A DNA stretch of 64,000 nt from Halomontanus rarus (GTDB lineage Archaea > Halobacteriota > Halobacteria > Halobacteriales > Natrialbaceae): NCBI RefSeq assembly GCF_029338335.1, contig NZ_CP119796.1; one strand, given 5' to 3'. Shown here one piece after another: positions 8,660 to 17,456 of the stretch. The position numbers and the translations under genes are program-made. Within the stretch, counting starts at the first letter, position 1. Every line of letters starts with the position of its first letter. The notes under the pieces were generated by a model. That model saw nothing but the letters and a program-made list of their open reading frames with translations, was not told where the DNA came from and did no database searches.

Positions 8660-9211
8660 GTGAGCGCGGATACCGATGCGGACGCGGAGACGGACGAGAC
8701 CACCGACACGGACCCCCGACGCGTCGAGGTCTACCCGGACCGCGAGGTAATCGTCGAGTTCGACCCAGACCTCACCTTCGAGTGCGTCGACGACTGCACG
8801 TGGTGCTGTCAGCACGGCGTCTTGCTCTACGATCAAGACCTGGTCGAACTCGCCGCGCACGCGAACCTCGCAGAGACCACCACGCAGTTTCGCGGCGAGC
8901 CGTTCGTCACGCGCGAGGAGAAAGACCGCGAGGAGCACGTCGCGGAGGACGGCCACGCCTGCGCCTTCCTCCGCGAGGACGGCCTCTGCTCGTTGCACTT
9001 AGAGGACGACTGGAAACCGACTCGGTGTTCGGTGTTTCCCCTCGGCGTCTGGCGCGAGGACGGCGACCTCCACGTCGACATTCGCGACTCGGCCCACGAA
9101 CACTGTGAGGGACTGAACGTCAGCGAGCGGCGGGTCGTCGAGAACCTCGAGTCGTTCCTGCCGGAGTTGCTGTGGGAGCTCGCGAACCCGGACAGCGACC
9201 GGGAGTTGTAG
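8660..9211 (+). CDS. YkgJ-family cysteine cluster protein
   Basis: A 183-residue protein of the zinc- or iron-binding Cys-cluster family (YkgJ/UPF0153 type). The conserved cysteines are in CVDDCTWCCQHG, CAFLREDGLCSLH and WKPTRCSVFPLGVW, then HEHCEGL. I took the GTG at 8660 (VSADTDADAET); a start at 8600 would sit in the promoter region of the divergent lipoprotein gene. The family's biochemical role is not settled; it probably binds an Fe-S cluster or Zn. Confidence 0.82.
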   Translation: MSADTDADAETDETTDTDPRRVEVYPDREVIVEFDPDLTFECVDDCTWCCQHGVLLYDQDLVELAAHANLAETTTQFRGEPFVTREEKDREEHVAEDGHACAFLREDGLCSLHLEDDWKPTRCSVFPLGVWREDGDLHVDIRDSAHEHCEGLNVSERRVVENLESFLPELLWELANPDSDREL

Positions 9212-9294
9212 TCCGATTCCGAGGTGTGTGGCGGCTTCGCTCGCCGTTTTACTCGAGTCGAAGTCCGCAGAACCGAATCGCGTTCGACCGAGCG

Positions 9295-9615
9295 TTATCG
9301 CTGGGAAACGCCGTAATTCACGTTGACCGTCGGCGTGCTCGGCGAGTCGGGAGCCTCGAGACCGTTCCAGTCGACGAGTCGGACGTTCGCCATCTCGCCG
9401 GAGAACCGGAAGCGTCGGACGCCGGCGTCGACCGTTCCTTCGGCGACCCCGCCGGAGACGATCGTCGCCTCCTCGAGCGGTTCGCCGTCGACCATCTCGA
9501 TCTCGCCGTCGACGCTAATTTCGAAGTTCGAGGGGACGCCTCGACCGACGATCGTCACGAGGTTCGGAAGGACGTCGTTCGCGGGGCCGTTCTGTGCTGA
9601 AGTGTTGCGTGGCAT
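9295..9615 (-). CDS. Conserved haloarchaeal protein, unknown function
   Basis: A 106-residue protein with a regular beta-rich pattern (VTIVGRGVPSNFEISVDGEIEM, then EATIVSGGVAEGTVDAGVRRFRFSGEMANVRLVDWNG). It has no cysteines, signal peptide or membrane segment. A TATA box 27 bases upstream fits a leaderless transcript starting at this ATG. The function is not recognised; the fold may be an immunoglobulin-like or jelly-roll sandwich. Confidence 0.65.
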   Translation of the reverse strand: MPRNTSAQNGPANDVLPNLVTIVGRGVPSNFEISVDGEIEMVDGEPLEEATIVSGGVAEGTVDAGVRRFRFSGEMANVRLVDWNGLEAPDSPSTPTVNVNYGVSQR

Positions 9616-9636
9616 ATCTCGATAACCCGAGCAGCC

Positions 9637-9646
9637 CGGTATAAGC
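9637..9646 (-). promoter_or_regulatory. TATA box for the 9295-9615 gene
   Basis: On the minus strand the sequence reads gcttataccg, centred about 27 bases before the ATG at 9615. This spacing is what an archaeal TATA box feeding a leaderless mRNA needs. Confidence 0.6.
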
Positions 9647-9858
9647 TTTCTTGCCAGAGAATCGGTAAGAAAGTGGGAATTACAGTCCGCTAGAAGTCCA
9701 TTTCGGCACCCAAACAGACGTCATTTCATCGAGATAAACGGCCCTGTGTGCGCTATAGAAGCCATCTATCCTCCATCTTCGCCCGCCGGAAATTCCCGTA
9801 TTCTGTGATGTGGGACGCGATCCTTGAATCGTGTCACATATAATGTCTTTTCTGTGGT

Positions 9859-10569
9859 TCACGCTCGAGTCGCCCGTCGCCACGCGCGCACGCCGAGCAC
9901 CGATCCGTCCAGTTCCTCCCGGTCGGCGTCGGTCGCCGCCCAGACGAACAGCGGGGCGATTTCGTCGGGGTCGCGTCCGGCTCCGCCCGAGAGGTCGGTC
10001 GCGACGACCCCCGGATCGAGACAGCCGACGGTGTACTCGGTGTCGGCGGCGAACCCGCGCGCGACGGCCTCGGCACCGGCTTTCGAGACCGCGTAGGAGC
10101 CGTACCCGGGGTTCGCGTCCCGGGCGACCGACCCCGTCGGGACGAGGACGCGGGCGTCCGCGGTCAGGTGCGCCAGGGCTTCGGAGATCGTCGCGAAGAC
10201 GCCGCGCGCGTTCGTCCGCCAGTGGTCGTCGAACGCCGAGTACGATTCTTCGTCGGTCGGCGTCCCTCCCGCGTCACCGTGATAGACGCCCGCCGCGGTG
10301 ACCGCGACGTCGATCCCGCCCGAGGGGCCGGCGCGAGCGGCCGTCTCGACCAGCCGTTCGCAGTCGAACTCGTCGCGGACGTCGGTACGGACCCCTGCCA
10401 CCGCGGTCTCGAACTCGTCTTCGAGTTCGGTGACCGTCGCTTCGACCGCGTCGGCATCTCGAGCGCCGATCACCACCGTAGCGCCCTCGGCGGCGAACGC
10501 CTCGGCGACGGCCCGGCCGATGCCGCGAGTGCCGCCGGTGACGACGACCGTCGATTCGTCCAGAGACAT
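9859..10569 (-). CDS. Short-chain dehydrogenase/reductase
   Basis: A 236-residue NAD(P)-dependent oxidoreductase of the classical SDR type. The N-terminal cofactor motif is VTGGTRGIG, and the active-site YxxxK is in SYAVSKAG, preceded by the catalytic Ser region VLVPTGSVA. The substrate is unknown. The start at 10569 was chosen for the normal SDR N-terminus; the frame stays open upstream, but that is shadow sequence over crtD. It is divergent from crtD with 120 bases between the two starts. Confidence 0.88.
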   Translation of the reverse strand: MSLDESTVVVTGGTRGIGRAVAEAFAAEGATVVIGARDADAVEATVTELEDEFETAVAGVRTDVRDEFDCERLVETAARAGPSGGIDVAVTAAGVYHGDAGGTPTDEESYSAFDDHWRTNARGVFATISEALAHLTADARVLVPTGSVARDANPGYGSYAVSKAGAEAVARGFAADTEYTVGCLDPGVVATDLSGGAGRDPDEIAPLFVWAATDADREELDGSVLGVRAWRRATRA

Positions 10570-10654
10570 AGGGGCCGTACGAGCCGGACCGACAGGAAAC
10601 CAGGGGGTCCAACGCCGGTTTCGAGACGGTAACCCTCCCAGCGTATGCCATATC

Positions 10655-10662
10655 CTTATCAG
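10655..10662 (+). promoter_or_regulatory. Probable TATA box of the bacterioruberin operon
   Basis: The AT-rich stretch around atatccttatcag is centred about 31 bases before the crtD ATG, in the gap between crtD and the divergent dehydrogenase gene. The position fits an archaeal core promoter. Confidence 0.5.
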
Positions 10663-10689
10663 TGAGCCAACAGTCACCTCTACTGTACT

Positions 10690-12270
10690 ATGACGTCGCT
10701 GGTCGGAGAGTCGGTCGTCGTGATCGGAGCCGGCGTCGGCGGTCTCTCGACGGCGTGTTACCTCGCCGACGCGGGCGCCGACGTGCAGGTGATCGAGAAG
10801 AACGAACAGCTCGGCGGCCGAGCGTCGCGCCTCGAGGTGGACGGGTTCCGATTCGACATGGGCCCCTCGTGGTACCTGATGCCCGACGTCTTCGAGCGTT
10901 TTTTCGGCGAGTTCGGTCGGACGCCGACCGACTACTACGAACTCGAGCACCTCGATCCGCACTACCGAATCTTCTTCAAAGAGAGCGCGGAACAGGGTTC
11001 TGCGGACGATGCGAGCGGGCTGCGAGGCGGTGGAACCGCCTCGAACGAGACGGCAAAGCCGTCTCGCGGCCCGCGAACGCACGGAGATCGGGTGGACGTG
11101 ACGGCCGACATCGAGCGGACCAAGGAGGTCTTCGAGAGCTACGAGGAGGGCGCCGGCGAAGCCCTCGAGCGCTACCTCGAGAAGTCACGGGAGAACTACG
11201 AGGTGGGGATGGAACACTTCGTCTACGAGGACCGGGAGCGACTGCGAGATTACGTGGACCTCGACGTGGCACGGCAGGCCCGCGGACTCTCCCTGCTGGG
11301 GTCGATGCAGGGCCACGTCGAGAACTACTTCGACCACCCGAAGCTCCAGCAGATCATGCAGTACACGCTGGTGTTTCTGGGCGGGTCGCCGACGAACACG
11401 CCGGCGCTGTACAACCTCATGAGCCACGTCGACTTCAACCTCGGCGTCTGGTACCCCGAGAACGGGATGGGGGGCGTGATCGACGGCATCGTCGAACTGG
11501 GCGCGGAACTCGGCGTCGACTACCACACGAACCGTCCCGCCACGGCGATCAAGGGACGACGGGGTGGATTTCTCGTCGAGACGCCGGACGGCCCGCTGAC
11601 CGCGGACCTGGTCGTGAGCAACGCCGACTACGCCCACACCGAACAGAGCTTGCTCCCGCCCGAACGACGCGGCTACGACGACGACTACTGGGAGTCGCGG
11701 ACCTACGCCCCCTCCGCCTTCCTCTGCTATCTGGGCGTCGAGGGCGACCTCGAGGAACTGGCCCACCACACGCTGGTCCTCCCGACGGACTGGCAGGATC
11801 ACTTCGATCAGATCTTCGAGGAGCCGCAGTGGCCGGACGACCCCGCCTACTACCTCTGCGTTCCCTCGAAGACGGACGAGAGCGTGGCCCCCGAGGGTCA
11901 CAGCAACCTGTTCGTCCTCGTTCCGATCGCGCCGGGACTCGAGGACACGCCCGAGATTCGTGAACGGTATCGCGACCAGGTCCTGGCGGACGTCGCCGAG
12001 AACACCGGAACGGATCTGCGCGACCGGATCGTCGTCGAGGAAACGTTTTCGGTCGAGGACTTCGCGAGTCGGTACAACAGCTTTCGGGGCACCGCGCTCG
12101 GGATGGCCCACACCCTGCGCCAGACGTCGCTCTTTCGCCCGCCGCACCGCTCGAAAGAGGTCGACGGACTCTACTTCGTCGGCGCCGACACCACGCCCGG
12201 CATCGGCGTCCCGATGTGTCTGATCAGCGGCCAGTTGACGGCCGAGAAGGTGTTCGAGGATCACGGATGA
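10690..12270 (+). CDS. crtD: Carotenoid 3,4-desaturase CrtD / CrtI-type phytoene desaturase family
   Basis: An FAD-dependent carotenoid desaturase of 526 residues. The N-terminal Rossmann motif VIGAGVGGLSTACYLADAGA starts near residue 10 and is followed by GGRASRLEVDGFRFDMGPSW. The C-terminal FAD signature is VGADTTPGIGVPMCLISGQL. The order crtD-lyeJ-cruF matches the bacterioruberin cluster characterised in Haloarcula japonica, where CrtD makes the 3,4-desaturation; a phytoene-desaturase role cannot be excluded by sequence alone. About 34 residues near 98-131 are an odd insert encoded by palindromic DNA (see the repeat entry). It is followed after 30 bases by lyeJ. Confidence 0.88.
   Translation: MTSLVGESVVVIGAGVGGLSTACYLADAGADVQVIEKNEQLGGRASRLEVDGFRFDMGPSWYLMPDVFERFFGEFGRTPTDYYELEHLDPHYRIFFKESAEQGSADDASGLRGGGTASNETAKPSRGPRTHGDRVDVTADIERTKEVFESYEEGAGEALERYLEKSRENYEVGMEHFVYEDRERLRDYVDLDVARQARGLSLLGSMQGHVENYFDHPKLQQIMQYTLVFLGGSPTNTPALYNLMSHVDFNLGVWYPENGMGGVIDGIVELGAELGVDYHTNRPATAIKGRRGGFLVETPDGPLTADLVVSNADYAHTEQSLLPPERRGYDDDYWESRTYAPSAFLCYLGVEGDLEELAHHTLVLPTDWQDHFDQIFEEPQWPDDPAYYLCVPSKTDESVAPEGHSNLFVLVPIAPGLEDTPEIRERYRDQVLADVAENTGTDLRDRIVVEETFSVEDFASRYNSFRGTALGMAHTLRQTSLFRPPHRSKEVDGLYFVGADTTPGIGVPMCLISGQLTAEKVFEDHG
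10982..11083 (+). repeat. In-frame palindromic insert inside crtD
   Basis: About 100 bases between the codons for IFFK and DRVDVTADI appear inserted. They contain two perfect 9-bp stems with 3-base loops: cgaggcggt/accgcctcg (11023-11043) and cgagacggc/gccgtctcg (11046-11066). An outer 6-bp arm pair, gcgggc (11015-11020) and gcccgc (11069-11074), encloses both. The insert is in frame and has no stop. Similar double palindromes are, from memory, dispersed in haloarchaeal genomes. Insert boundaries are estimated from the family's usual sequence. Confidence 0.65.
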
Positions 12271-12300
12271 CCGCGAAACGGCCGGCGAGTCGATCGAGAG

Positions 12301-13179
12301 GTGAGTGACGTGACGGAACCCAGCGGGACGACCGCGGGCGAAACGACCCTCGAGCGACTGTCGTACTTGCTCACGCTGTCGCGACCGCGGTTCTGGCTCT
12401 ACCTCGCGGGGCCCGTGTTAGTGGGAGTCGCCTACGCCGCCGACTCGGTGACCGAGCTGGTCTCGCCCGCCGCGGTCGTCCTGTTCGCGTACTTCCTCGT
12501 GCCGGCGAACGTCTTCCTCTACGGGATCAACGACGTCTACGACCGGGATATCGACGCCGAGAACCCGAAGAAGGAAGACCGGGAGGCGAGGTATCGCGGC
12601 CAGGGGTACGTCCCGGTCGTCGTCGGGCTCTGTGCGGTCCTCCCGGTCGGATTCGCGTGGCTCCTCCCGCGGACGGCGTGGCCCTGGCTCGCCGCCTTCC
12701 TCCTCCTCGGGGCGGGCTACAGCGCGCCGCCGCTGCGGTTCAAGACGACGCCGCTGCTAGACTCGGTTTCGAACGGTCTCTACGTCGCGCCCGGCATCGC
12801 GGCCTACGCCGTCGTGGCCGGGGCGAACCCGCCCGCGCTCGCGATCGGCGGCGGCTGGCTCTGGGCGATGGGAATGCACACCTTCTCGGCGATCCCCGAC
12901 CTCGAGCCCGATCGAGCGGCGGGGATTCGAACGACCGCCACGGTGCTCGGCGAGCGCCGGACTTACGCCTACTGCGGGGCGTGCTGGCTCGCCGCCGCGG
13001 CCGCATTCGCCGCCCTCGACCCCCGTCTCGGCGCGCTCATGCTGGTGTACCCGGCGCTCGTCGCGGGTGTGGCGACCTCGAGCGTCGACATCGCGAGAGC
13101 CTACTGGTGGTTCCCCGCGATCAACACGGTCGTCGGCGCGCTCCTGACGATGGGCGGCCTCTGGAGGTTGTATGGGTGA
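12301..13179 (+). CDS. lyeJ: Bifunctional lycopene elongase / 1,2-hydratase LyeJ (UbiA family)
   Basis: A membrane prenyltransferase of the UbiA superfamily, 292 residues with about eight hydrophobic segments. In haloarchaea LyeJ adds C5 units to lycopene and hydrates the ends on the way to bacterioruberin. The first Asp-rich motif is NDVYDRDID (residues 77-85, binding Mg and prenyl diphosphate) and the second is PDLEPDRAAG near 198-207. The GTG at 12301 was used; a GTG nine bases downstream is also possible. The end overlaps cruF by 8 bases. Confidence 0.88.
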   Translation: MSDVTEPSGTTAGETTLERLSYLLTLSRPRFWLYLAGPVLVGVAYAADSVTELVSPAAVVLFAYFLVPANVFLYGINDVYDRDIDAENPKKEDREARYRGQGYVPVVVGLCAVLPVGFAWLLPRTAWPWLAAFLLLGAGYSAPPLRFKTTPLLDSVSNGLYVAPGIAAYAVVAGANPPALAIGGGWLWAMGMHTFSAIPDLEPDRAAGIRTTATVLGERRTYAYCGACWLAAAAAFAALDPRLGALMLVYPALVAGVATSSVDIARAYWWFPAINTVVGALLTMGGLWRLYG

Positions 13180-14056
13180 ACCCGAGCCGTCGGCCGGGAC
13201 CAGCCACGGTCTCGACGAGGGGACGAGAACCGCCGTCCAGCGACGCCTCGAGGCCGTCGTCCGAGAGAACCGGTTTACCGTCGCGGTCGTCTTCCCCGCG
13301 ATCGGAGCGGTGACGCTGGTCGCGAGCGCCGAGGGGATGTTGCCCGGAGCGTTGGCGTACAACCCGCTGTTGATCCTCTTCGGGACGCTCGTGATGCGCT
13401 CGCCGCTGGTCGTCGGCCTCCTCCCGAGAATCGGCTGGTGGGCGCTGGGCTGTCTCGGCGCGCTGACGGCCTACACCTACGCGATCGAAATCGTCGGCAT
13501 CCGGACGGACTGGCCCTACGGTGCCTTCGAGTACACGATCCAGCTGGGTCCGATGCTGTTCGGCGAGGTGCCACTCGCCCTGCCGCTGTTTTTCATCCCG
13601 CTGGTGTGCAACGCCTACCTGTTGACGCTGCTGGTCCTCGGTGAGCGGGCCGACCGGACGGCCGTCCGGTTGGCCACCGCGGTCGCTTCGGTCGTCGCCA
13701 TCGATCTCGTCCTCGATCCCGCGGCCGTCGCGATCGGCTTCTGGGCCTACGTGCCGCCCGGGCCGTACTACGGCGTCCCGCGCTCGAACTATCTGGGGTG
13801 GGTGATTTCGGGGACGGTCGCCGTCGCCCTCGTCGATCTCGCCTTCGATCGCGAGGCGCTGCTCGAGCGGGTTCGGACGTGCGAGTTCATCCTCGACGAT
13901 CTGGTGAGTTTCGTGTTGCTGTGGGGCGGGATCAACGTGCTGTACGGCAACTGGATCGCCGCAGCCGTCGCCGGCGCGTTCTGTGTCGGGCTGGCCGCAA
14001 CGGGCCGGTACGACCTCACGTTCCTGCGGACGGCGCTACCGGCGACGGGGCGGTGA
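13172..14056 (+). CDS. cruF: Bisanhydrobacterioruberin hydratase CruF
   Basis: A 294-residue integral membrane protein of the CruF carotenoid hydratase family. It adds water to the ends of bisanhydrobacterioruberin to give bacterioruberin. About seven hydrophobic segments are visible; family blocks include GIRTDWPYGAFEYT and GFWAYVPPGPYYGVPRSNYLGW. It overlaps lyeJ by 8 bases, so translation is probably coupled, and ends 40 bases before the converging end of crtB. Confidence 0.88.
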   Translation: MGEPEPSAGTSHGLDEGTRTAVQRRLEAVVRENRFTVAVVFPAIGAVTLVASAEGMLPGALAYNPLLILFGTLVMRSPLVVGLLPRIGWWALGCLGALTAYTYAIEIVGIRTDWPYGAFEYTIQLGPMLFGEVPLALPLFFIPLVCNAYLLTLLVLGERADRTAVRLATAVASVVAIDLVLDPAAVAIGFWAYVPPGPYYGVPRSNYLGWVISGTVAVALVDLAFDREALLERVRTCEFILDDLVSFVLLWGGINVLYGNWIAAAVAGAFCVGLAATGRYDLTFLRTALPATGR

Positions 14057-14095
14057 CGAGGACGAAGCGTGGGAGCGGCAGGATCGACGCCGGAC

Positions 14096-15058
14096 TCACC
14101 GCATCGGGAGGTGCTCGCCGTGTTCGGATCCCGTCCGCTCCACGTCGGGTCCGTGAGCGGGAACGGCCGACACGCGCTCGAACACCGCCTCGGGATCGCG
14201 GTTCCAGTGCCAGTGCCATCGCGTCTGCACCAGACAGCGGAGCTTTCGAGCCGTCGACAGCGACGGTTCGCGAGTGAGGACGTCGTAGTCCTGTGCGCGG
14301 ATCACGCGGTGGTGTTCGGCGTAGAGGACGGCCGCGAGCAAGACCGGCAACTGGCAGTCCTCGGGCAGATAGCGAATCCCGGCGACGCCCTGCCGATACA
14401 GCCGTTCGGTCCGCCGGAGTTCCTCGGCCATCACGGACGCGAACGACTCGGACATCTCGAGGCGTTCGATCTGTTCGTCGGTCACGCCGTGGGCTCGGAG
14501 CGTCTCCTGTGGGATGTAGATCCGATCGCGCTCGAGGACGTCCTCGCGGACGTCCCGCAGGAAGTTGGTCAACTGGAAGGCCTCGCCGAGCGCGATCGCG
14601 TGGGGAAGGGCGGTTTCGGGATCGTCGGGTTCCATGATCGCGGTCATCATTACACCGACGGCCGAGGCCGACCCGCGCATGTAGGCCTCGAGGTCCTCGT
14701 AGCGCTCGTACCTGCTCGTGTGGATGTCGGTCTTCATCGCGTCGACGAACTCGTGGACCTCCGCGTCGGAGATGTCGTAGCGCGCTCTGAGTTCGTCGAA
14801 CGCGTCGAGTACCGGCTCCGAACCGTCGGCTTCGCCGAGTGCCTGTTCGCGCAGTTCCTCGAGTCGAGCGGCCTGCTCGTCGGGGGGAACGCCGTCGGCG
14901 TCGGCGTCGTCGACGACGTCGTCGGCGATCCGGAAGAACGCGTACAGGATGTGGGTCGCGTCCCGAACGCGTTCCGGGAGGAACCGCGTCGCGAGGTAGA
15001 ACGTCTTACCCGTCCGTTTCTGGATCTCCTTCCCGGCCTGAATTTGTTCCTGTTTCAT
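14096..15058 (-). CDS. crtB: Phytoene synthase CrtB
   Basis: CrtB condenses two geranylgeranyl diphosphates to phytoene, the committed step towards bacterioruberin. The 320-residue protein has both Asp-rich Mg-binding motifs: FFRIADDVVDD at about 41-51 and FLRDVREDVLERDRIYIP near 158-175. I chose the second ATG (MKQEQIQAGK) because the upstream in-frame ATG at 15097 lies only about 20 bases from the TATA box and would precede the transcription start. It converges on cruF. Confidence 0.92.
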   Translation of the reverse strand: MKQEQIQAGKEIQKRTGKTFYLATRFLPERVRDATHILYAFFRIADDVVDDADADGVPPDEQAARLEELREQALGEADGSEPVLDAFDELRARYDISDAEVHEFVDAMKTDIHTSRYERYEDLEAYMRGSASAVGVMMTAIMEPDDPETALPHAIALGEAFQLTNFLRDVREDVLERDRIYIPQETLRAHGVTDEQIERLEMSESFASVMAEELRRTERLYRQGVAGIRYLPEDCQLPVLLAAVLYAEHHRVIRAQDYDVLTREPSLSTARKLRCLVQTRWHWHWNRDPEAVFERVSAVPAHGPDVERTGSEHGEHLPMR

Positions 15059-15110
15059 ACACACATCCCACCCGTTCCTGACAGCAACACGATACATATT
15101 CTTCGACAGG

Positions 15111-15122
15111 AAAGTATAAAAG
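15111..15122 (-). promoter_or_regulatory. TATA box of crtB
   Basis: The minus strand reads cttttatacttt, centred about 59 bases before the chosen crtB ATG. This implies a 5' leader of about 30 bases and rules out the upstream ATG at 15097 as the start. Confidence 0.6.
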
Positions 15123-15257
15123 AGCTAGCCCTCACCAGGCAGGCTGACGGTGAGAGTGCCGTCTTCGAGAGTGTTCGTCGAGAGGATAAGACAGCCGAAG
15201 TGGAACAGACGAAAACCCATCACGTATTTGTCGTCTGCACCACTACCGGCGCGTACT

Positions 15258-16130
15258 GTGTCCCGGTTGTCCCTCCTGCTGGTCCTCCTCGTCGTCCTCA
15301 CGGCGGGCTGTAACGGAATCTCGAGCGGCTCGAGCGCACCCGACCGCGACCCGTACGGCGTCGACGACCCCCTCGAGTCGTCGCTCGCTAATCCCGGCGA
15401 GAACGTCGCCGGCCTCACGGAAGCGGGTTTTCAAAACGACACGTTCGTCCGCGATCACCACGCGGTACTGGAGAACCGGTCGTACGCGACCACCCAGACG
15501 ACGACCGCGACGCTCGCGAACGGGACGACCGTGTTCGAGGGCCACGTGTCGACACTGTACGATCGAAGGCACAACCAAATGCTGCAGACGGAACGGACAC
15601 GAGGAAGTTGGGAACTGAACACAGACGGATCCGACCTCGAAGAGCGGACGACTCAGCTCTGGGTCGACGAGGAGACCGAAACCAGAATCTCTCGTATCGA
15701 ACACGAAAACGGCAGTGTCGAATTCGACACCGGTCCTCCCAGATATTCGAGAGCGACCGTTTACAGCGCGGTTAGTCCGCTGCGAGAGGCTGCGGAAATC
15801 GCGATCGAACGGGAGACGTACGCGGACGGTCGCTACACCGTCGTCACCGGGACCGAGCCGGCTGCCGATTCGACGTTTCTCGAGGACGAACCGTTTTCCG
15901 CTCGGGCGTTCATCCGCGATGACGGCGTCGTCCGCTACGCCGCGATCAACGTGACGATCCGTCGCGATGGTGAGCGCGTCCACGTCGATCAGAACTATCT
16001 CGTAGAGGACATCGGGGAAGTGTCGGCCAACCGTCCGGACTGGTACGAGGAAGCTAAAGAGGAACTCGAGAGAGAAGAGCAGAGGGAACGAACGCCGAAA
16101 GCGGAAACGGAAACAGAAATCGAGGATTGA
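15258..16130 (+). CDS. Haloarchaeal surface lipoprotein, unknown function
   Basis: The GTG at 15258 gives a 290-residue lipoprotein with signal VSRLSLLLVLLVVLTAGC; the lipobox Cys is residue 18. The mature part is acidic and Thr/Asn-rich, with several N-x-T/S sites and a beta-strand pattern. It resembles a family of haloarchaeal lipoproteins (DUF7537 from memory) with the block LTEAGFQNDTFVRDHHAVL. A weak TATA element near 15222-15231 fits this start. A Glu-rich tail ends the protein. The role is unknown. Confidence 0.7.
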   Translation: MSRLSLLLVLLVVLTAGCNGISSGSSAPDRDPYGVDDPLESSLANPGENVAGLTEAGFQNDTFVRDHHAVLENRSYATTQTTTATLANGTTVFEGHVSTLYDRRHNQMLQTERTRGSWELNTDGSDLEERTTQLWVDEETETRISRIEHENGSVEFDTGPPRYSRATVYSAVSPLREAAEIAIERETYADGRYTVVTGTEPAADSTFLEDEPFSARAFIRDDGVVRYAAINVTIRRDGERVHVDQNYLVEDIGEVSANRPDWYEEAKEELEREEQRERTPKAETETEIED

Positions 16131-16223
16131 TTCGATCTGTGCGGGTTCGATCGGTAACCGTGACCGGATTCAGACGCGAGTTCGGATCCGAGAGCGATCC
16201 GTCGTCGCCGACTCGAGCCCCGA

Positions 16224-17456
16224 TCACTCCCCGTCGAGCAGTTCGTCCGAGAGCATCGGGAGGAAGGTGCCGATGTCGGTGACCATGCCGATCGCCTGCG
16301 CGCTCCCGCGGTCGAGAAGTTGGGTGACGGTGGCGGGGTTGATGTCGACGCAGACGGTCTTCGTGGTGGAGGGGAGACAGTTCCCGACGGCCACGGAGTG
16401 GAGCAGCGTCGAGAGCATGAGCACGAGGTCGGCCTCGTGGGCCTGCTCGCGGATCGCGTTCTGGGCCTCGATGGCGTCGGTGATGGTGTCGGGCAGCGGC
16501 CCGTCGTCCCGGATCGACCCCGCGAGGACGAAGGGCACGTCGTTGGTGACGCACTCGTACATCACGCCGCTCTCGATCGTTCCGTTCTCGACGGCGGCTT
16601 CGATGCCGCCCGCGCGGCCGATCTCGCTGATCGTGTAAATGTGGTGTTTGTGACCCTTGCGCGGGTGTTCTAAGGTCTCCGTATCGACCCCCAGGGAGGT
16701 CCCGTAGAGGTCCCGCTCTAAGTCGTGGACGGCGAAGCCGTTACCGGCCGAGAGCGAGTCGATGTAGCCCGCTCGGACGAGGTCGGCCAGCGCGTCTCGA
16801 CCGCCGGCGTGGATGATCGCCGGGCCGCAGACGACGAGCACGGAGCCGTCGTTCTCGCGGACCGACCGCATCTCGTCGGCGATCTCCGCGATCAGCGACG
16901 CGGAGGGCCGTTCGCTGCTCACCCCGCCCTGCATGAAGCCGAAGGAACTCCCGCCGTTGCGGGGGCGTTCGGGCGGTTCGACCCTGATCCCGGTCTCGCC
17001 GGTGACGACGAGGTCGCCCTCCTCGATGGCGTTGAGAACCTTCGTTCCGACCGTAATCGTGTCTCCGGAGCGGTCGACGACCAGCGCACAGTCCATCTCG
17101 CAGTCCTCGACGGGAATCCACTCGCCGTCGACGCGGACGAACGTCGGGTGGTTCGTCGTCGAGTAGAAGTCGATCGGGACGACCTGATCGTCCGGCGCCG
17201 CCTCGAGCGTCGCGTCCCGCGGATCGGCGACGGTCGCGCCGTTCTGGTTCAGTTCGTGGATGATCGCCCGCAGTTCTGCCTCCGTGTCGGCGGTGACCAT
17301 CATCCGGCAGTACGTCTCCGCGTGTTTGTGGCGACCGACCTCGAACTCCTCGACCTCGAATTCGCCACCCATGTCCATCACGACGCCGAAACACCGGGCC
17401 ATCATCCCCGAGTCGATGATGTGACCCTCGAGTTCGACGGTGCGAGCGACTGTCAT
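16224..17456 (-). CDS. Archaeal ornithine-cyclodeaminase-type protein (TIGR00300, LOR/SDH domain)
   Basis: A 410-residue protein of the TIGR00300 family. A methanogen member has been reported as an ornithine cyclodeaminase making proline (from memory). The N-terminal domain has VELEGHIIDSGMMARCFGVVMD; the C-terminal Rossmann-like half has VCGPAIIHAGGRDALADLV, GRAGGIEAAVENG and LLHSVAVGNCLPS. The start at 17456 matches the family's first block; upstream in-frame sequence is non-conserved. Ornithine to proline is the best guess; the exact activity here is inferred. Confidence 0.72.
   Translation of the reverse strand: MTVARTVELEGHIIDSGMMARCFGVVMDMGGEFEVEEFEVGRHKHAETYCRMMVTADTEAELRAIIHELNQNGATVADPRDATLEAAPDDQVVPIDFYSTTNHPTFVRVDGEWIPVEDCEMDCALVVDRSGDTITVGTKVLNAIEEGDLVVTGETGIRVEPPERPRNGGSSFGFMQGGVSSERPSASLIAEIADEMRSVRENDGSVLVVCGPAIIHAGGRDALADLVRAGYIDSLSAGNGFAVHDLERDLYGTSLGVDTETLEHPRKGHKHHIYTISEIGRAGGIEAAVENGTIESGVMYECVTNDVPFVLAGSIRDDGPLPDTITDAIEAQNAIREQAHEADLVLMLSTLLHSVAVGNCLPSTTKTVCVDINPATVTQLLDRGSAQAIGMVTDIGTFLPMLSDELLDGE

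Noticed and set aside
15059..15097. Upstream in-frame ATG as the crtB start
   Set aside because: It lies about 20 bases from the TATA box, before the expected transcription start, and the extra residues are not family-like.
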